Positions 18,186 to 27,108 are shown, numbered from the stretch's first letter. The stretch: 64,000 nt of DNA from Thalassoglobus neptunius (GCF_007859735.1 NZ_SIHI01000001.1:1508251-1572250); one strand, 5' to 3'. Numbers and translations: made by a program. Notes: generated by a model not told the origin, from the sequence alone.

Positions 18186-18830
18186 GTGAACAAATCGGAG
18201 CGTCAGATTGCCCCCGAACTCCATGCAGCGATTCCGGCAGCGGGTTTCAGTCGCCGAATGGGGAAACCGAAGTTGCTCATGCCGATCGAAGGCAAAGCAC
18301 TGATCGAGCACCTCATCGACCACCTCCAGCATCCCTCGATCGGTTCGATTTCTATTCTCGTAAGAGCTGAAGACAACGCGCTGCGTCGTTGTTTGCAGAC
18401 GACCAACGCCACCGTTGTGTTCGCAGAAACTCCGACTCGTAACATGCGGGAAAGCGTCGAACATCTCTTCAATGCGATCGAACAGACCGTGAATCGCAAC
18501 AAACCCCGCGGCATGCTGCTCATTCCGGCGGATCACCCCTTCGTTGCTTCAGATGTGCTGAACAGTCTTGTCTCTCAATGGCTCACTTCGCCCGACCGAA
18601 TTGTGGTCCCGATTCACCAAGAGCGGCGAGGACATCCGGTCATCTTTCCGTGGGATGTGATTTCGCGCCTCGATGAAATCCCCGCTGATTCCGGACTGAA
18701 CTGGCTCGGCAAAGAAATGGCCCACCTTGTTCAGGAAGTTGCCGTTGATGATCCATCGATTCACTGGGACATCGACACCCCTGACGACTTTCGAAGAATC
18801 TCAGCATTTGTGCAAAATCGACTCAAGTAG
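18186..18830 (+). CDS. MobA-like nucleotidyltransferase
   Basis: This 214-residue protein belongs to the NTP-transferase family that includes MobA and MocA. The nucleotide-binding loop is PAAGFSRRMGKPKLLMPI (residues about 14-31), and the metal-binding Asp is in LLIPADHPFVASDV (about 115). The family transfers CMP or GMP to molybdopterin or attaches nucleotides to sugars; no molybdenum-cofactor genes are nearby, so the substrate is open. The start is GTG 18186. It follows the fusion gene by 87 bp on the same strand. Confidence 0.8.
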   Translation: MNKSERQIAPELHAAIPAAGFSRRMGKPKLLMPIEGKALIEHLIDHLQHPSIGSISILVRAEDNALRRCLQTTNATVVFAETPTRNMRESVEHLFNAIEQTVNRNKPRGMLLIPADHPFVASDVLNSLVSQWLTSPDRIVVPIHQERRGHPVIFPWDVISRLDEIPADSGLNWLGKEMAHLVQEVAVDDPSIHWDIDTPDDFRRISAFVQNRLK

Positions 18831-19170
18831 CTGAACTTCATCGTCGCAATCGACTTGTCTTGATTCTTTTCTCGATGATTTCTGCGATGGCTCGTGCGGA
18901 TCACTGTCGCTCCGAAGTTCCGATTCTCTCGAAAACTTGAACTCTGACTGAACGACTCGTCAGGCAACTGCCGATTCTGATGCATCTTCGTACTGAAAAT
19001 GACGATAAATACGAATAGAGGAAATAGACCATTTTCGTGGTTTCGATGCACTCGCTTGAAGTCGTGCCTTATCAAGCAGGCAGCCTGGCTCGTGCGAAGT
19101 CACGGGCATCGGTTTATCACACTGTCATGGAAGAGTTGGGCGATTGCGTTACGCAGTCCGGAGAATGATC
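18831..19170. other. Intergenic, possible diverged repeat copy
   Basis: No gene is supported. Around 19048-19120 the blocks TGCACTCG and, about 42 bp on, CTCGTGCGA match the dispersed repeat at roughly its spacing, but similarity in between is weak. Confidence 0.3.
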
Positions 19171-19932
19171 ATGGATACCATTGGCACAATACGACCGGAA
19201 GAGAGCTTCTGCTCATCAGAAAGCCAACTCGAAGAGGCTGTTGAACGCTTGAAGTATCTGGTCTCTCGCAAGAGTGCGGGACTTCTGGTCGGTTCGAGCG
19301 CGGTGCAACTCCAGACAGCGACGGAACAACTGATTCGCTCGCTCTCCGAAGAAGGGCAATCAGCCCAACAGATTCATCTCGCGGGGGTCTCTGTTGACGA
19401 ATTCCCTGAATTGATTGCGACGGAACTTGGTGTGCGCCCCGTTCGATCGAGTCGAAAGATCGATCAGTGGTCCGCCATTTCGAACTTCGCTTCATCGTCG
19501 AAGCTGCTTCCGGTCCGACGATGCCTGATCCTCTCCGGACTTGAACTCGTCGACGAATCTCTCATTCCCGCCCTCGATCGCATCCTGACGCTCATCCGGG
19601 GCACAGTTCCCGTGATTTTCACTTCCTGGCAATCGCTGCGAGAACCTCTTCGAACCGTTCTCAGTCAGCATGCCTGGATGAAGGTCGAAATCGGCAATTT
19701 GTCTCCTCAAGAGTCGGTGCAGGAATTGGCAGGAGAACTGGCCCGAAAGAAACTCGACGTCAAACTCTCGGCAGACGCAGCCGCAGTTGCCCATCAACTG
19801 ACCAACGGAGACTTGAATCGGTTGAGACGTTTGGCCGAACTCGCAGCGATCGCTGCCGAAGCCGACGAACTTCCCATCATTGACGCTGACGTGCTGAGAT
19901 CGCTTTCGGAAGAAATTCCCTCTGTGGCCTGA
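19171..19932 (+). CDS. Degenerate ExeA-like AAA protein
   Basis: This 253-residue protein follows the layout of ExeA/GspA-type ATPases. There is an N-terminal helical lead-in and a strand-loop (LLVGSSAVQLQTATEQLI) where Walker A should be. Next come CLILSGLELVDESLIPAL as a Walker-B-like strand and VIFTSWQSL as a sensor-like strand. A C-terminal helical lid (HQLTNGDLNRLRRLAELAAI) follows. The P-loop lacks the GKT/GKS lysine, so it probably does not hydrolyse ATP. ATG 19171 has GGAG about 8 bases upstream. The role is unknown. Confidence 0.5.
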   Translation: MDTIGTIRPEESFCSSESQLEEAVERLKYLVSRKSAGLLVGSSAVQLQTATEQLIRSLSEEGQSAQQIHLAGVSVDEFPELIATELGVRPVRSSRKIDQWSAISNFASSSKLLPVRRCLILSGLELVDESLIPALDRILTLIRGTVPVIFTSWQSLREPLRTVLSQHAWMKVEIGNLSPQESVQELAGELARKKLDVKLSADAAAVAHQLTNGDLNRLRRLAELAAIAAEADELPIIDADVLRSLSEEIPSVA

Positions 19933-20050
19933 ACCGGTTTCAGAAGGAACTTCACTCCATGAAACGGGGATCACTCGACATCTATTGTCCCTGTTTCTTC
20001 GGAGGGAAAATTGTCTTGCGCGAATCCGTGAAGCGATCTCGAAGTGGACA

Positions 20051-21394
20051 CTACAGAGACTCATCAGGGCCGGACTCGCTGTGTGATTTCGACGAACTGG
20101 CCACCTGCTCTTTCAGTTGCTGCTTGAACTGATCGCACTCTTCCGGCGGAGTCGTACACATTTCACAGATCGAGCGTCCCTCTTCATCTTTGAGCCCCTC
20201 TGCACCTCCACAACTTCCTTTCAGAGCTCGATTGGAGAAAATCACTCCGACCGCCAACCCGGAAAGTGCGAGCGCGAAAACGAGGATCGTGACCAGAAAA
20301 ACAGTGAGCGGAGACTCCTGACCATCGCCTTTGAGGTCATCGGGATCGACTTCCACAAAAGCCCCTTCGGAAGCGGTCGTCGCCAGCTTCTCGATCCCGT
20401 TTTCGTCATCAGTGATCAGATAGGCTGCGATTCCTTCCTGATCAGCGAGGCGCATTCCTTCTTCAGGACCGAGAACCATGAGTGTCGTCGCCCATGCGTC
20501 GGCGAACATGCAGTTGTCGGCAATCACCGAGACCGATGAGAGATCATGCGTGACGGGCGATCCGGTTCGGGGATCGATCGTGTGCGAATACCGTTTTCCA
20601 TCGTATTCGAAGTAGTTGCGATAATTCCCGGACGTCGCGAGCGCCTGATTCTCGAGCGCGACAGTCGCCTGAAGTTGTCGACTGTCTGAGTTGGGGCGTT
20701 CGACTCCGAGTCGCCACGGCTGCCCCTCTTTGCGACCCGACGTCCGAACTTCTCCGCCGATCTCAACCAGACAGTTCTCAATCTGCTGCTCGTTCAACAG
20801 AGCCACGATTGCGTCAACGCCATATCCCTTCGCGATCGCGGAAAGATCGAGTTCAACATCCGGAAGCGATTTCTTGATCGCGGGAGGGTTCATCCGCACG
20901 GAAATGTGCTCCCCTCCGACGCTCTCCATCGCTGCCTGAATCTCTTCGTCAGAGGGAATTCCATCCGCTGCCGGGTCTTTTCCGAAACGCCACATCCGAA
21001 CGAGTCGCCCGACCGTTGGATCAAACGCTCCGCCCGAAACTCGAAAAATCTCAAGGGCTGCTTCCACAACTTCCGCCGTCTCCGCAGAGACCGGAAACCA
21101 GTCGGTCGAGGTCTGAGCGTTGAATCGCGAAAGCTCTGATTCGGGATCATAGGTCGACATCATCGCGAGGATTTCATTGAGGCGGTGGTCAACCTGTTCT
21201 CGAATGAGTTCAAGGTCCGGGCCGTCGGTCTGCAAAGCTGACTCAACAACCCATTTGATGGAATAGGTCGTTCCCATCGTTTCGCCGACAATCTCGACGA
21301 CCTCAGCGTGTCCCGTCTGTGGCACGAGAGCGATCATGAGAAAGTGAACGAAGGCAGCCAATCGGACAGCGAAACCTGAAACCCGGGAAGTCAT
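20051..21394 (-). CDS. apbE: ApbE flavin transferase fused to NqrM-like domain
   Basis: This exported 447-residue protein begins with a signal peptide (about 1-31). Residues about 33-345 are FAD:protein FMN transferase (ApbE): GETMGTTYSIKW, FDPTVGRLVRMW, DLSAIAKGYGVDAI, IGGEVRTSG, HTIDPRTGSPVTHD and ADAWATTLMVLG. ApbE attaches FMN to NqrB/NqrC or RnfG/RnfD. After a linker comes one membrane span (FLVTILVFALALSGLAVGVI, about 363-382), then NRALKGSCGG and a Cys-rich tail ICEMCTTPPEEC. This matches NqrM, the small membrane protein needed to mature the Na+-NQR. A fusion of both maturation factors is unusual. No nqr genes are in the window. Confidence 0.9.
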   Translation of the reverse strand: MTSRVSGFAVRLAAFVHFLMIALVPQTGHAEVVEIVGETMGTTYSIKWVVESALQTDGPDLELIREQVDHRLNEILAMMSTYDPESELSRFNAQTSTDWFPVSAETAEVVEAALEIFRVSGGAFDPTVGRLVRMWRFGKDPAADGIPSDEEIQAAMESVGGEHISVRMNPPAIKKSLPDVELDLSAIAKGYGVDAIVALLNEQQIENCLVEIGGEVRTSGRKEGQPWRLGVERPNSDSRQLQATVALENQALATSGNYRNYFEYDGKRYSHTIDPRTGSPVTHDLSSVSVIADNCMFADAWATTLMVLGPEEGMRLADQEGIAAYLITDDENGIEKLATTASEGAFVEVDPDDLKGDGQESPLTVFLVTILVFALALSGLAVGVIFSNRALKGSCGGAEGLKDEEGRSICEMCTTPPEECDQFKQQLKEQVASSSKSHSESGPDESL

Positions 21395-21685
21395 TGCGCA
21401 GTAACCATTGAAGGAAGTAAAGAAACCTGTCGGAATTCGATTCTACCCAATGTCCTGCCCGGGAACAGGTACGCGGTTTTTGATCGAGGTCGCAAACTGG
21501 CAACATCCTCAAACACGACGTGTTTCCGTGTTGATCTTCGGAAACAGGAGGTTTAGGAAAGGTCGGAAATCAATTCCAAAGAAACATTCTGTAACATGTG
21601 ATGAGATAGAATGTTGCGAGAATTTGCACCCAATTGCAAAAGAGACTGTTGTGATCGGGTACGGGGTTTGCCACAGTGTTTCGAA

Positions 21686-22339
21686 ATGATTACCTTCTCA
21701 TCGAAATCACTCCCGTTCTCGCAAGACGTCTTCATCGCTTTCAGAATCGCCATTCTGGAAACTGAGGAAAGACTGTCCCTCGCGCATCAAATCGACCTAG
21801 CGGATCATTCCGGGTTCGGATATCTGACACAGGTCCCGTTTCTCAAGAGTGTGCCGCCGCAAGTTCAAATCGACTTGCTACTGACATTCTGGGATCGATA
21901 CCTCGCGAGAGAGCGTTTTGCGTCTGACTATCTCGACGAAAGTATCGTCTACGCAGTTTGCGAAACAGCTGCGACGCTTGTGCGGTCGCAACCGACAGTT
22001 GCCAGTCGATTCATTGAAACTGGACCGCTCAACTGCCCGTTCACCCCCACTGGGGAATCTGCGGATCGGCTTCAAAAGCTCCATCTCGATTACGTCAGCA
22101 ATGGACACTTTCTGCTCCTGAGCCAATTTCAGGACCTTCCGCCCGATGAAGCTCGCGAACTCAAGCGGGAATACGGAATCAATTCCGACTCGAGCGAACG
22201 CATGTTTGACGTATTGAGCCAGTGGCATGTCTCGACAGACGTCGAATCCCGAGCGATCGGTCTGCTCACCGAAAGCGAATCGGCGCGGATGAGTCAGGTG
22301 CTGGCAACTTCGATGGGATTACGAAAAGTTAGTGAATAA
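21686..22339 (+). CDS. Hypothetical protein
   Basis: I do not recognise this 217-residue protein. It is hydrophilic, predicted mostly helical, and lacks a signal peptide or membrane span. It contains a segment PPQVQIDLLLTFWDRYLARE (about 56-75) and a Glu/Arg-rich end. The open frame begins at 21611, but the upstream 25 residues are Cys/Arg-rich and unlikely to be translated. ATG 21686 is the suggested start. It is divergent from the apbE fusion, with about 290 bp between them. Confidence 0.55.
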   Translation: MITFSSKSLPFSQDVFIAFRIAILETEERLSLAHQIDLADHSGFGYLTQVPFLKSVPPQVQIDLLLTFWDRYLARERFASDYLDESIVYAVCETAATLVRSQPTVASRFIETGPLNCPFTPTGESADRLQKLHLDYVSNGHFLLLSQFQDLPPDEARELKREYGINSDSSERMFDVLSQWHVSTDVESRAIGLLTESESARMSQVLATSMGLRKVSE

Positions 22340-23216
22340 CGTCGCTTGTGCAAAAACCGGAATTGCCTTTTCGTGAAAGACGTGCTCTAATCAAGAGAAG
22401 TTATTGAATTGTCACAGCAATGATGCTGGGCTTTTCCACATTGGGGTCCGGGAAATTTCGTTTCCTAGTCTGCAAGACGGTAGAGTCCTGTGATCACCTG
22501 TGGTTTAAGTGCGTTTGGGAAGTTCTGTTTTGCTGCCGACTGAAGTTTGCTTCGGGTTTGTTCTAAAATTGATTCAGTCACTTTGGCTGCTGATCTGCGG
22601 AAGTTTCTGGGCATTGGCCGTACACTTTCGGCCCGCAACGTTTCATCCCCTGGACGCGAAAGCTCTCTCTGATAACGCCCCAATTCACCCGAAAAGAACT
22701 GGTGGCAATCTTCTTGTGCACTTCTTTGCACCATTTCTTCACTCTCTCTATCGCGAACGGATAACCGCCGTTCCCTTGATACATCGAAGGAATGCCTCAC
22801 AACGACTGTACGTGATTGAGCATTGGCTCACACGAAGCCTTCATTCGAACAATCTGGTTCGAAAAAGTCGTGCATTGGCAATCCGATTCAAAAGCAGTTG
22901 CCTGACCAGCAACTTCGCTTCAACTTTCAATGCAGCTACTGATTCCCATCGCCTGGCGAGTCTTTTCTCGCGTTTTTCCGGGTATCAGTTTGCTGAGCGG
23001 CAGCTTTACGAATTGTCGTTTAGGTCTTGAGTTTAACATGAGAACGGTTTCAGCTGTCGTCGGTGCATTTTTGTCCAGGAATGGATGCTGGAGTGGTCAG
23101 ACACTTTGGGCTCCGGATCGGTTGAAGTTAAGGAGTTTATCCCAACCACAAATATGTGTCTCTGATGCGATCTCATCTGGAAGAGAGCACATCAGGACCA
23201 TCAACCGGAGAACAGA
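22340..23216. other. 877-bp stretch without a convincing gene
   Basis: Open frames on both strands overlap here without domain signals. One minus-strand frame (22578-22784) has a faint transposase-like look (ERVKKWCKEVHKK) but nothing that can be confirmed. The stretch could hold a decayed gene, a structured RNA or long regulatory leader for the zinc-ribbon gene; I cannot assign it. Confidence 0.35.
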
Positions 23217-23528
23217 GTGTTTCGTTGCGAATTGTGTCAGGCAGTTGTCCCAGCCGGTGTGCGTACCAGTCGTGTCATCCTGGTAACACGGTCGAAAACC
23301 TATGTCGAGCGTGGCCGTCAACCTATGGAACGAGGAGGCCCACGAGGACGGGGAAGAAGTTCCGGAGGAAAATCCAAATTTGACAAGGGCGGTGAAGGCT
23401 CGGAGATCGTTCGAGAAGCTGCCGTCTGCCCAAAATGTGCTGCACAGCACGAACAAGATGAAGAAATAAAACAACAACAACTTATTAACAGCTCACCTGA
23501 AACAGGTGAGTCTGATTCGGAGTCTTGA
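23217..23528 (+). CDS. Small zinc-ribbon-like protein
   Basis: This 103-residue protein starts at GTG 23217 with GGAG about 8 bases upstream. It opens MFRCELCQAVVPAG (CxxC knuckle) and has a second knuckle CPKCAAQH at about residues 75-82. A Gly/Arg-rich, positively charged middle (MERGGPRGRGRSSGG) lies between them. The paired cysteines suggest one zinc ribbon split by a flexible loop. Nucleic-acid binding is plausible from charge. It lies 109 bp upstream of a cold-shock protein gene on the same strand. The family is not otherwise known to me. Confidence 0.65.
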   Translation: MFRCELCQAVVPAGVRTSRVILVTRSKTYVERGRQPMERGGPRGRGRSSGGKSKFDKGGEGSEIVREAAVCPKCAAQHEQDEEIKQQQLINSSPETGESDSES

Positions 23529-23637
23529 CCGATTTTTTCGGTCTCAATTCGGAATGGAACTGTTTCCATTCCAAACCCACTTCTTGGTCCTGATACCGGG
23601 ACCACCCACCACTACTTGGATTTTGGAGAGTACTGAA

Positions 23638-23835
23638 ATGGCCACTGGTCGCATCCGTAAACTTGCGGAAAAAGGGTTTGGTTTCATCGAAACTGACAAA
23701 GGAGATCTGTTCTTTCACATGTCTTCACTGCAGGGCTGCCGATTTGAAGATTTGTCCGAGGGACAGGAAGTAGAATTTGAACGCGGTCAGGGTCCAAAGG
23801 GTCCACGCGCCGAGAACGTGAAGCTGGTGGGATAA
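23638..23835 (+). CDS. Cold-shock domain protein
   Basis: This 65-residue protein is a single cold-shock domain (CspA type) that binds single-stranded RNA/DNA and acts as an RNA chaperone. RNP1 is KGFGFIET (about 12-19) and RNP2 is DLFFHMSSL (about 23-31); both keep the aromatic residues. It ends PRAENVKLVG, as the family does. ATG 23638 is preceded by GGAG at correct spacing; the longer frame upstream is not used. A terminator follows 30 bp after the stop. Confidence 0.93.
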   Translation: MATGRIRKLAEKGFGFIETDKGDLFFHMSSLQGCRFEDLSEGQEVEFERGQGPKGPRAENVKLVG

Positions 23836-23865
23836 GCCAACGTTTTCTGTGACCGAAGAACTGAT

Positions 23866-23905
23866 AATGGCGATCTGTCCTCGTGACAGGTCGCCATTTT
23901 CTATT
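23866..23905 (+). terminator. Terminator of the cold-shock gene
   Basis: AATGGCGATCTGTC (23866-23879) pairs with GACAGGTCGCCATT (23885-23898) across a 5-nt loop, with one mismatch-type G-T, and a T-rich tail TTCTATTT follows. Confidence 0.85.
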
Positions 23906-24116
23906 TGATCACACTCTGCCCGGAACGAATCATCAATCGCGACCTGACGACAATCGAGCCAGCCAATCGCCACGCCTAAGCCCAGTGACGATCTCTTTAT
24001 ACAAGCTATGAATGTGAATTCCCATTGGGAGTCAGAACCGTTTCGCTCAGGCCGCTTGCTTCGACCACAACGGCACTCTCTAAGACGAACGAGTTCAGAG
24101 AAACCACGCAATCAGC

Positions 24117-24803
24117 TTAGTTTGCCCAGCCGATCATGTCTCCATGGAATCGGTCATAGAAGATCCAGCCAATTCGCTCGCTGAGTCGAGAGAGATATTC
24201 CCGCTGAAACGACGTCAGCGATTGATCATAAGACGAGCGTGGGACACGCGTCGGGAAAACGAAATCAAGTTCTTTGGTGAAGATCCTGTCTCCGTAGCCG
24301 TCTTCATCCACTTTCACGACGTGAATATAAGCTTCCGTCTGTCCCCGATACAAAGTGGTGCTGGTCCCTTCGTGCAACGAGAAGTCTGCCAGTTCAATCT
24401 CGATCACATAGTCGGCATCAAACTCGGCGCCGATTTCTTCTGCTCGCTCCCAGTCCGGATGCTCATCAACCCAGGCTTTAATAAAGTCGGGATGGATCAT
24501 GGTAATGTGGTTCTGAGACAGCCGCCCCGACACATATGTCGCAACCTGTTCATCAATTTGTGGAAACTTCCACTGCAGCTCCGTCGGTGCAAAGCAAACG
24601 ACCGCGACTTTAATATCGGGGTTGCTGAGCGACTCTCCCGTCTCCGCATCAAAGTCCGGTTCAATTGAAGGCGGACCGTGAAGGAGATAGCTGATGATCA
24701 CAAACTGCGAACACCCCGAGCAGGTCAATCCAAGCAGGCACATCAGCACCAAACTCCGGAAGGCTCTTCCAAACAGAAATGGAGTCATAGGATTACTGTT
24801 CAT
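24117..24803 (-). CDS. Lipoprotein, paralogue of the next gene
   Basis: This 228-residue protein has a lipoprotein signal peptide: hydrophobic RSLVLMCLLGLTCSGC with the lipidated Cys at residue 31. The mature part is one domain with repeated beta-strand/helix units (IKVAVVCFAPTELQW, YVIEIELADFSLHEG, LYRGQTEAYIHVVKV). It aligns by pattern with the neighbouring lipoprotein: each has a secreted-domain start, a DADYVIEI or DVDYIMVI strand, and LYRG or LFRG followed by a beta region. No function is known. The two probably form an operon with the DUF2752 gene. Confidence 0.7.
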   Translation of the reverse strand: MNSNPMTPFLFGRAFRSLVLMCLLGLTCSGCSQFVIISYLLHGPPSIEPDFDAETGESLSNPDIKVAVVCFAPTELQWKFPQIDEQVATYVSGRLSQNHITMIHPDFIKAWVDEHPDWERAEEIGAEFDADYVIEIELADFSLHEGTSTTLYRGQTEAYIHVVKVDEDGYGDRIFTKELDFVFPTRVPRSSYDQSLTSFQREYLSRLSERIGWIFYDRFHGDMIGWAN

Positions 24804-24857
24804 GTTTCAGTTTGAGGGGTCGAAGACTGCGATTTGTGGAGAAAATGACGACGCGGA

Positions 24858-25559
24858 TTATCTCGCAAAGAGATCACCCTGACTCACACGGTAGAACGAA
24901 CTCCCAACATCGTCGGCAATCTGATCGATGAAGCGGCGAATGAATACGTTCTGGGGCATTTGATCGGTGGTGACCGGATGCGACGTGGGATGCGTGGTCC
25001 GGAATTCCTGATCGTAAACCCGTAATGTCGATTTCATAGAGTCATCACCGATGACCTCGTACCCGACGATGCTTCCGCTCGTGCGTCCGCGAAACAGATT
25101 CGGGCTGTTATCTTCGCGGAACTGGAAGCTGTTGACGTTGATCACCATGATGTAATCCACGTCAGGTAATTTCCGGGCCAGGAGATTCGGGTCGAACGTT
25201 CCGCCATTCGCGTCGAGGATATTTGCCGCAGCGTCCGGATGGAGAACCGCCATTCCTCGTCGCTTCATTCTTCGGATCACTTCATCCTGCAAATCAGCAG
25301 TCAGTGAATCGTATTCAGATTGCACATATGACGGAGCTGTGCAGTGGATCAGAATTCGCTTGTTTTCATCTTCGAGAGAAATGCCGGTCGCCAGTTCAAA
25401 ACCGGAGGTCTGAACTGGATCCCCGATCATCATTTTTCCCATCATCACCAGCGAGTTGAGGCACCCTGTCGAAATGACCGTCAGGGCAAAACACAACATC
25501 AGTTGCGCGATGCGTCGAGAATGAGCTCGTGAGTGACAGGATGTCGGTTGTTCCGGCAT
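24858..25559 (-). CDS. Lipoprotein, paralogue of the previous gene
   Basis: This 233-residue protein is given from ATG 25559, which has AAGGA well placed upstream; ATG 25577 is the alternative. The longest frame (from 25673) would overlap the DUF2752 gene. Its lipobox is VISTGC with Cys about 33. The mature domain (ILIHCTAPSYVQSEYDSL, DVDYIMVINVNSFQFRED, LFRGRTSGSIVGYEVI) is a diverged copy of the downstream lipoprotein, 54 bp apart. It is possibly a periplasmic assembly or stress-related lipoprotein, but that is only a guess. Confidence 0.7.
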   Translation of the reverse strand: MPEQPTSCHSRAHSRRIAQLMLCFALTVISTGCLNSLVMMGKMMIGDPVQTSGFELATGISLEDENKRILIHCTAPSYVQSEYDSLTADLQDEVIRRMKRRGMAVLHPDAAANILDANGGTFDPNLLARKLPDVDYIMVINVNSFQFREDNSPNLFRGRTSGSIVGYEVIGDDSMKSTLRVYDQEFRTTHPTSHPVTTDQMPQNVFIRRFIDQIADDVGSSFYRVSQGDLFAR

Positions 25560-25645
25560 CGGGTGGTCCTTCACCATTGAGCGAGCATCCTGCTCGCCGG
25601 GGAGGGAATAAATGAGGCAACAAACTTTTGATCGAAATGGCAGTC

Positions 25646-26086
25646 TCAAGACGAAATCAATCGGGCTGTCCACTGAAGAAGAGCGACGCTTGTGATCACT
25701 ATCATCAGGAACAGGGCCAACTTCGTCGGATCTTCAACTCGAAACAATGTCCCGCTTCGCAGGCTGATCATCGCCCAAGGCAGGAATGCCAGGCAGACCA
25801 GTGACAGCAGAAACACTGCCAGATTCGCTTTCGCTGAAGTGATCCAACGTCCACGGACAAAATTCGACACACTCGTCGTCCCGCCACAGCTGGGGCAGTT
25901 GACTCCAAAGAGCGTCTGGATTGTGCACGGTGGAAGTCCGAATTGTTGATGGGTTCCGTATCCACGAGGGTCAGGTTCGACCGACGCTGCCAACCCGAAA
26001 CCGAAAAGGATTCCGAGTTCAGCAAGGATCAGGAGAATTTTGAGGGGAAATGTGAGGGGAAATGAAGGAATCTTCGAATCACGCAT
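25646..26086 (-). CDS. DUF2752 membrane protein
   Basis: This protein of about 146 residues has three membrane spans. It carries the DUF2752 signature: PPCTIQTLFGVNCPSCGGTT (the CPxCGxT motif). The two cysteines might bind a metal or form a disulphide; the family has no firm function. The start is uncertain. ATG 26086 gives the usual family length, and the frame stays open to 26146. It heads a likely operon with the two lipoproteins. Confidence 0.85.
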   Translation of the reverse strand: MRDSKIPSFPLTFPLKILLILAELGILFGFGLAASVEPDPRGYGTHQQFGLPPCTIQTLFGVNCPSCGGTTSVSNFVRGRWITSAKANLAVFLLSLVCLAFLPWAMISLRSGTLFRVEDPTKLALFLMIVITSVALLQWTARLISS

Positions 26087-26744
26087 TTGAGTGATGTGAC
26101 TTTGAATATCGATTGGACTGTGAAACGACAAGCTCATTCTTGGCACAATTTCAAGCAGAAAACTAGCCCCCTGCGCGAGAAGTTTTCACGTCTGCCCAGT
26201 TCTTCTCCCCACACGGAGCGCTACCTGAATCTCCAATCAAACGTCATGTTTGCCCCCTTGAGCGGATCTTGAGAAATGATCCCCCAATGACGTTTTTGCC
26301 TCAGTGAACGTGATTCGACCGCAAAACTCATGCACCCTGCCGAAAACGACTGCTGCAGGCCGAATCCATTATCCCAATTCCTGACCGATCACAAGAAGCT
26401 GGCCGGATCTCTCGAACTCCGCGGAGGCGGCTGCGAGTTTTACCGTGCTCGATTCCCTCACGATGCACTCGAAAACGAGCAGACGGACGACGATCAAGCG
26501 ACCCCACTTGAAGCAAAATCTGCCGAACCATTGGGTTCCGATCTCTCCCAAATTCCCATTCCCAACCTCCGATATGAACCACTCAGTGGTGCGAAATCAG
26601 CTTCAATCGGACTCAGAACGAGAAATCGAATCGAAACGTTGATTTCGCTTCCCTGATCCACTACTCTTCACGACCCTGAAATTTCGGGGACGGCCGACGA
26701 TGTGTCGGTCGGTTCTCTCAATTGCCTTGAAACTGTGTGCTAAG
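26087..26744. other. Intergenic, no gene seen
   Basis: These 658 bp lie between the DUF2752 gene and the small basic protein. Several short frames overlap on both strands with no domain or start signal. The 3' end should contain the promoter for the small basic protein gene. Confidence 0.4.
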
Positions 26745-26951
26745 ATGAGTGTTGACAAGAGTTTACGAGGTGGCGGCCGGCTGGCTCGATCACGCAACGT
26801 CTTGAAGAGAAGCGAGCGCATCGAAAAGCTGAAAGAGCAGGACCGATGGATCGAGTCCCAAAGTCCTTACGGTCTGCCGAAAGTGCGTATCGTCAAAGTT
26901 GTGGCAGGTAAGAAAAAGAAGAAGAAGAAAGACGAAGACGAGGACAAGTAA
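26745..26951 (+). CDS. Small basic protein (Chlamydiae/Verrucomicrobia/Planctomycetes type)
   Basis: This 68-residue, very basic protein begins [20 protein letters not shown] and continues KRSERIEKL, then [12 protein letters not shown] tail of eight Lys is followed by an acidic DEDEDK end. The pattern matches a family of small basic proteins found in the PVC bacteria (I recall TIGR04137), probably bound to RNA or ribosomes; the function is unproven. The frame extends upstream to 26700, but ATG 26745 starts the conserved region. Two hairpins follow downstream. Confidence 0.85.
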   Translation: MSVDKSLRGGGRLARSRNVLKRSERIEKLKEQDRWIESQSPYGLPKVRIVKVVAGKKKKKKKDEDEDK

Positions 26952-27069
26952 GGCTTTGTCCCTAAAATTGCCCGGAAGAAACAGAACGGGCAAAATGGGC
27001 ATCCTTCGCAAAGTCCGTCGACTTCAACGACTTCTTCATGCATCCGCTGAACTTGCGGAACGCTAGAGA

Positions 27070-27097
27070 CTCTCGGGTGTCTGAAAACTCCCGAGAG
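27070..27097. terminator. Hairpin downstream of the small basic protein
   Basis: CTCTCGGG (27070-27077) pairs with CCCGAGAG (27090-27097) across an A-rich loop. There is no T-run after it, so it is either a transcript-stabilising hairpin or part of a tandem terminator with the next one. Confidence 0.45.
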
Positions 27098-27108
27098 CTG
27101 AAAACAAC

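Noticed and set aside
22578-22784. Minus-strand frame with a faint transposase-like look.
   Set aside because: Only a short vague resemblance; no catalytic residues or element ends seen.
22509-23030. 173-residue plus-strand open frame in the gene-poor stretch.
   Set aside because: No domain, start signal or codon pattern supports it, and overlapping frames exist on the other strand.
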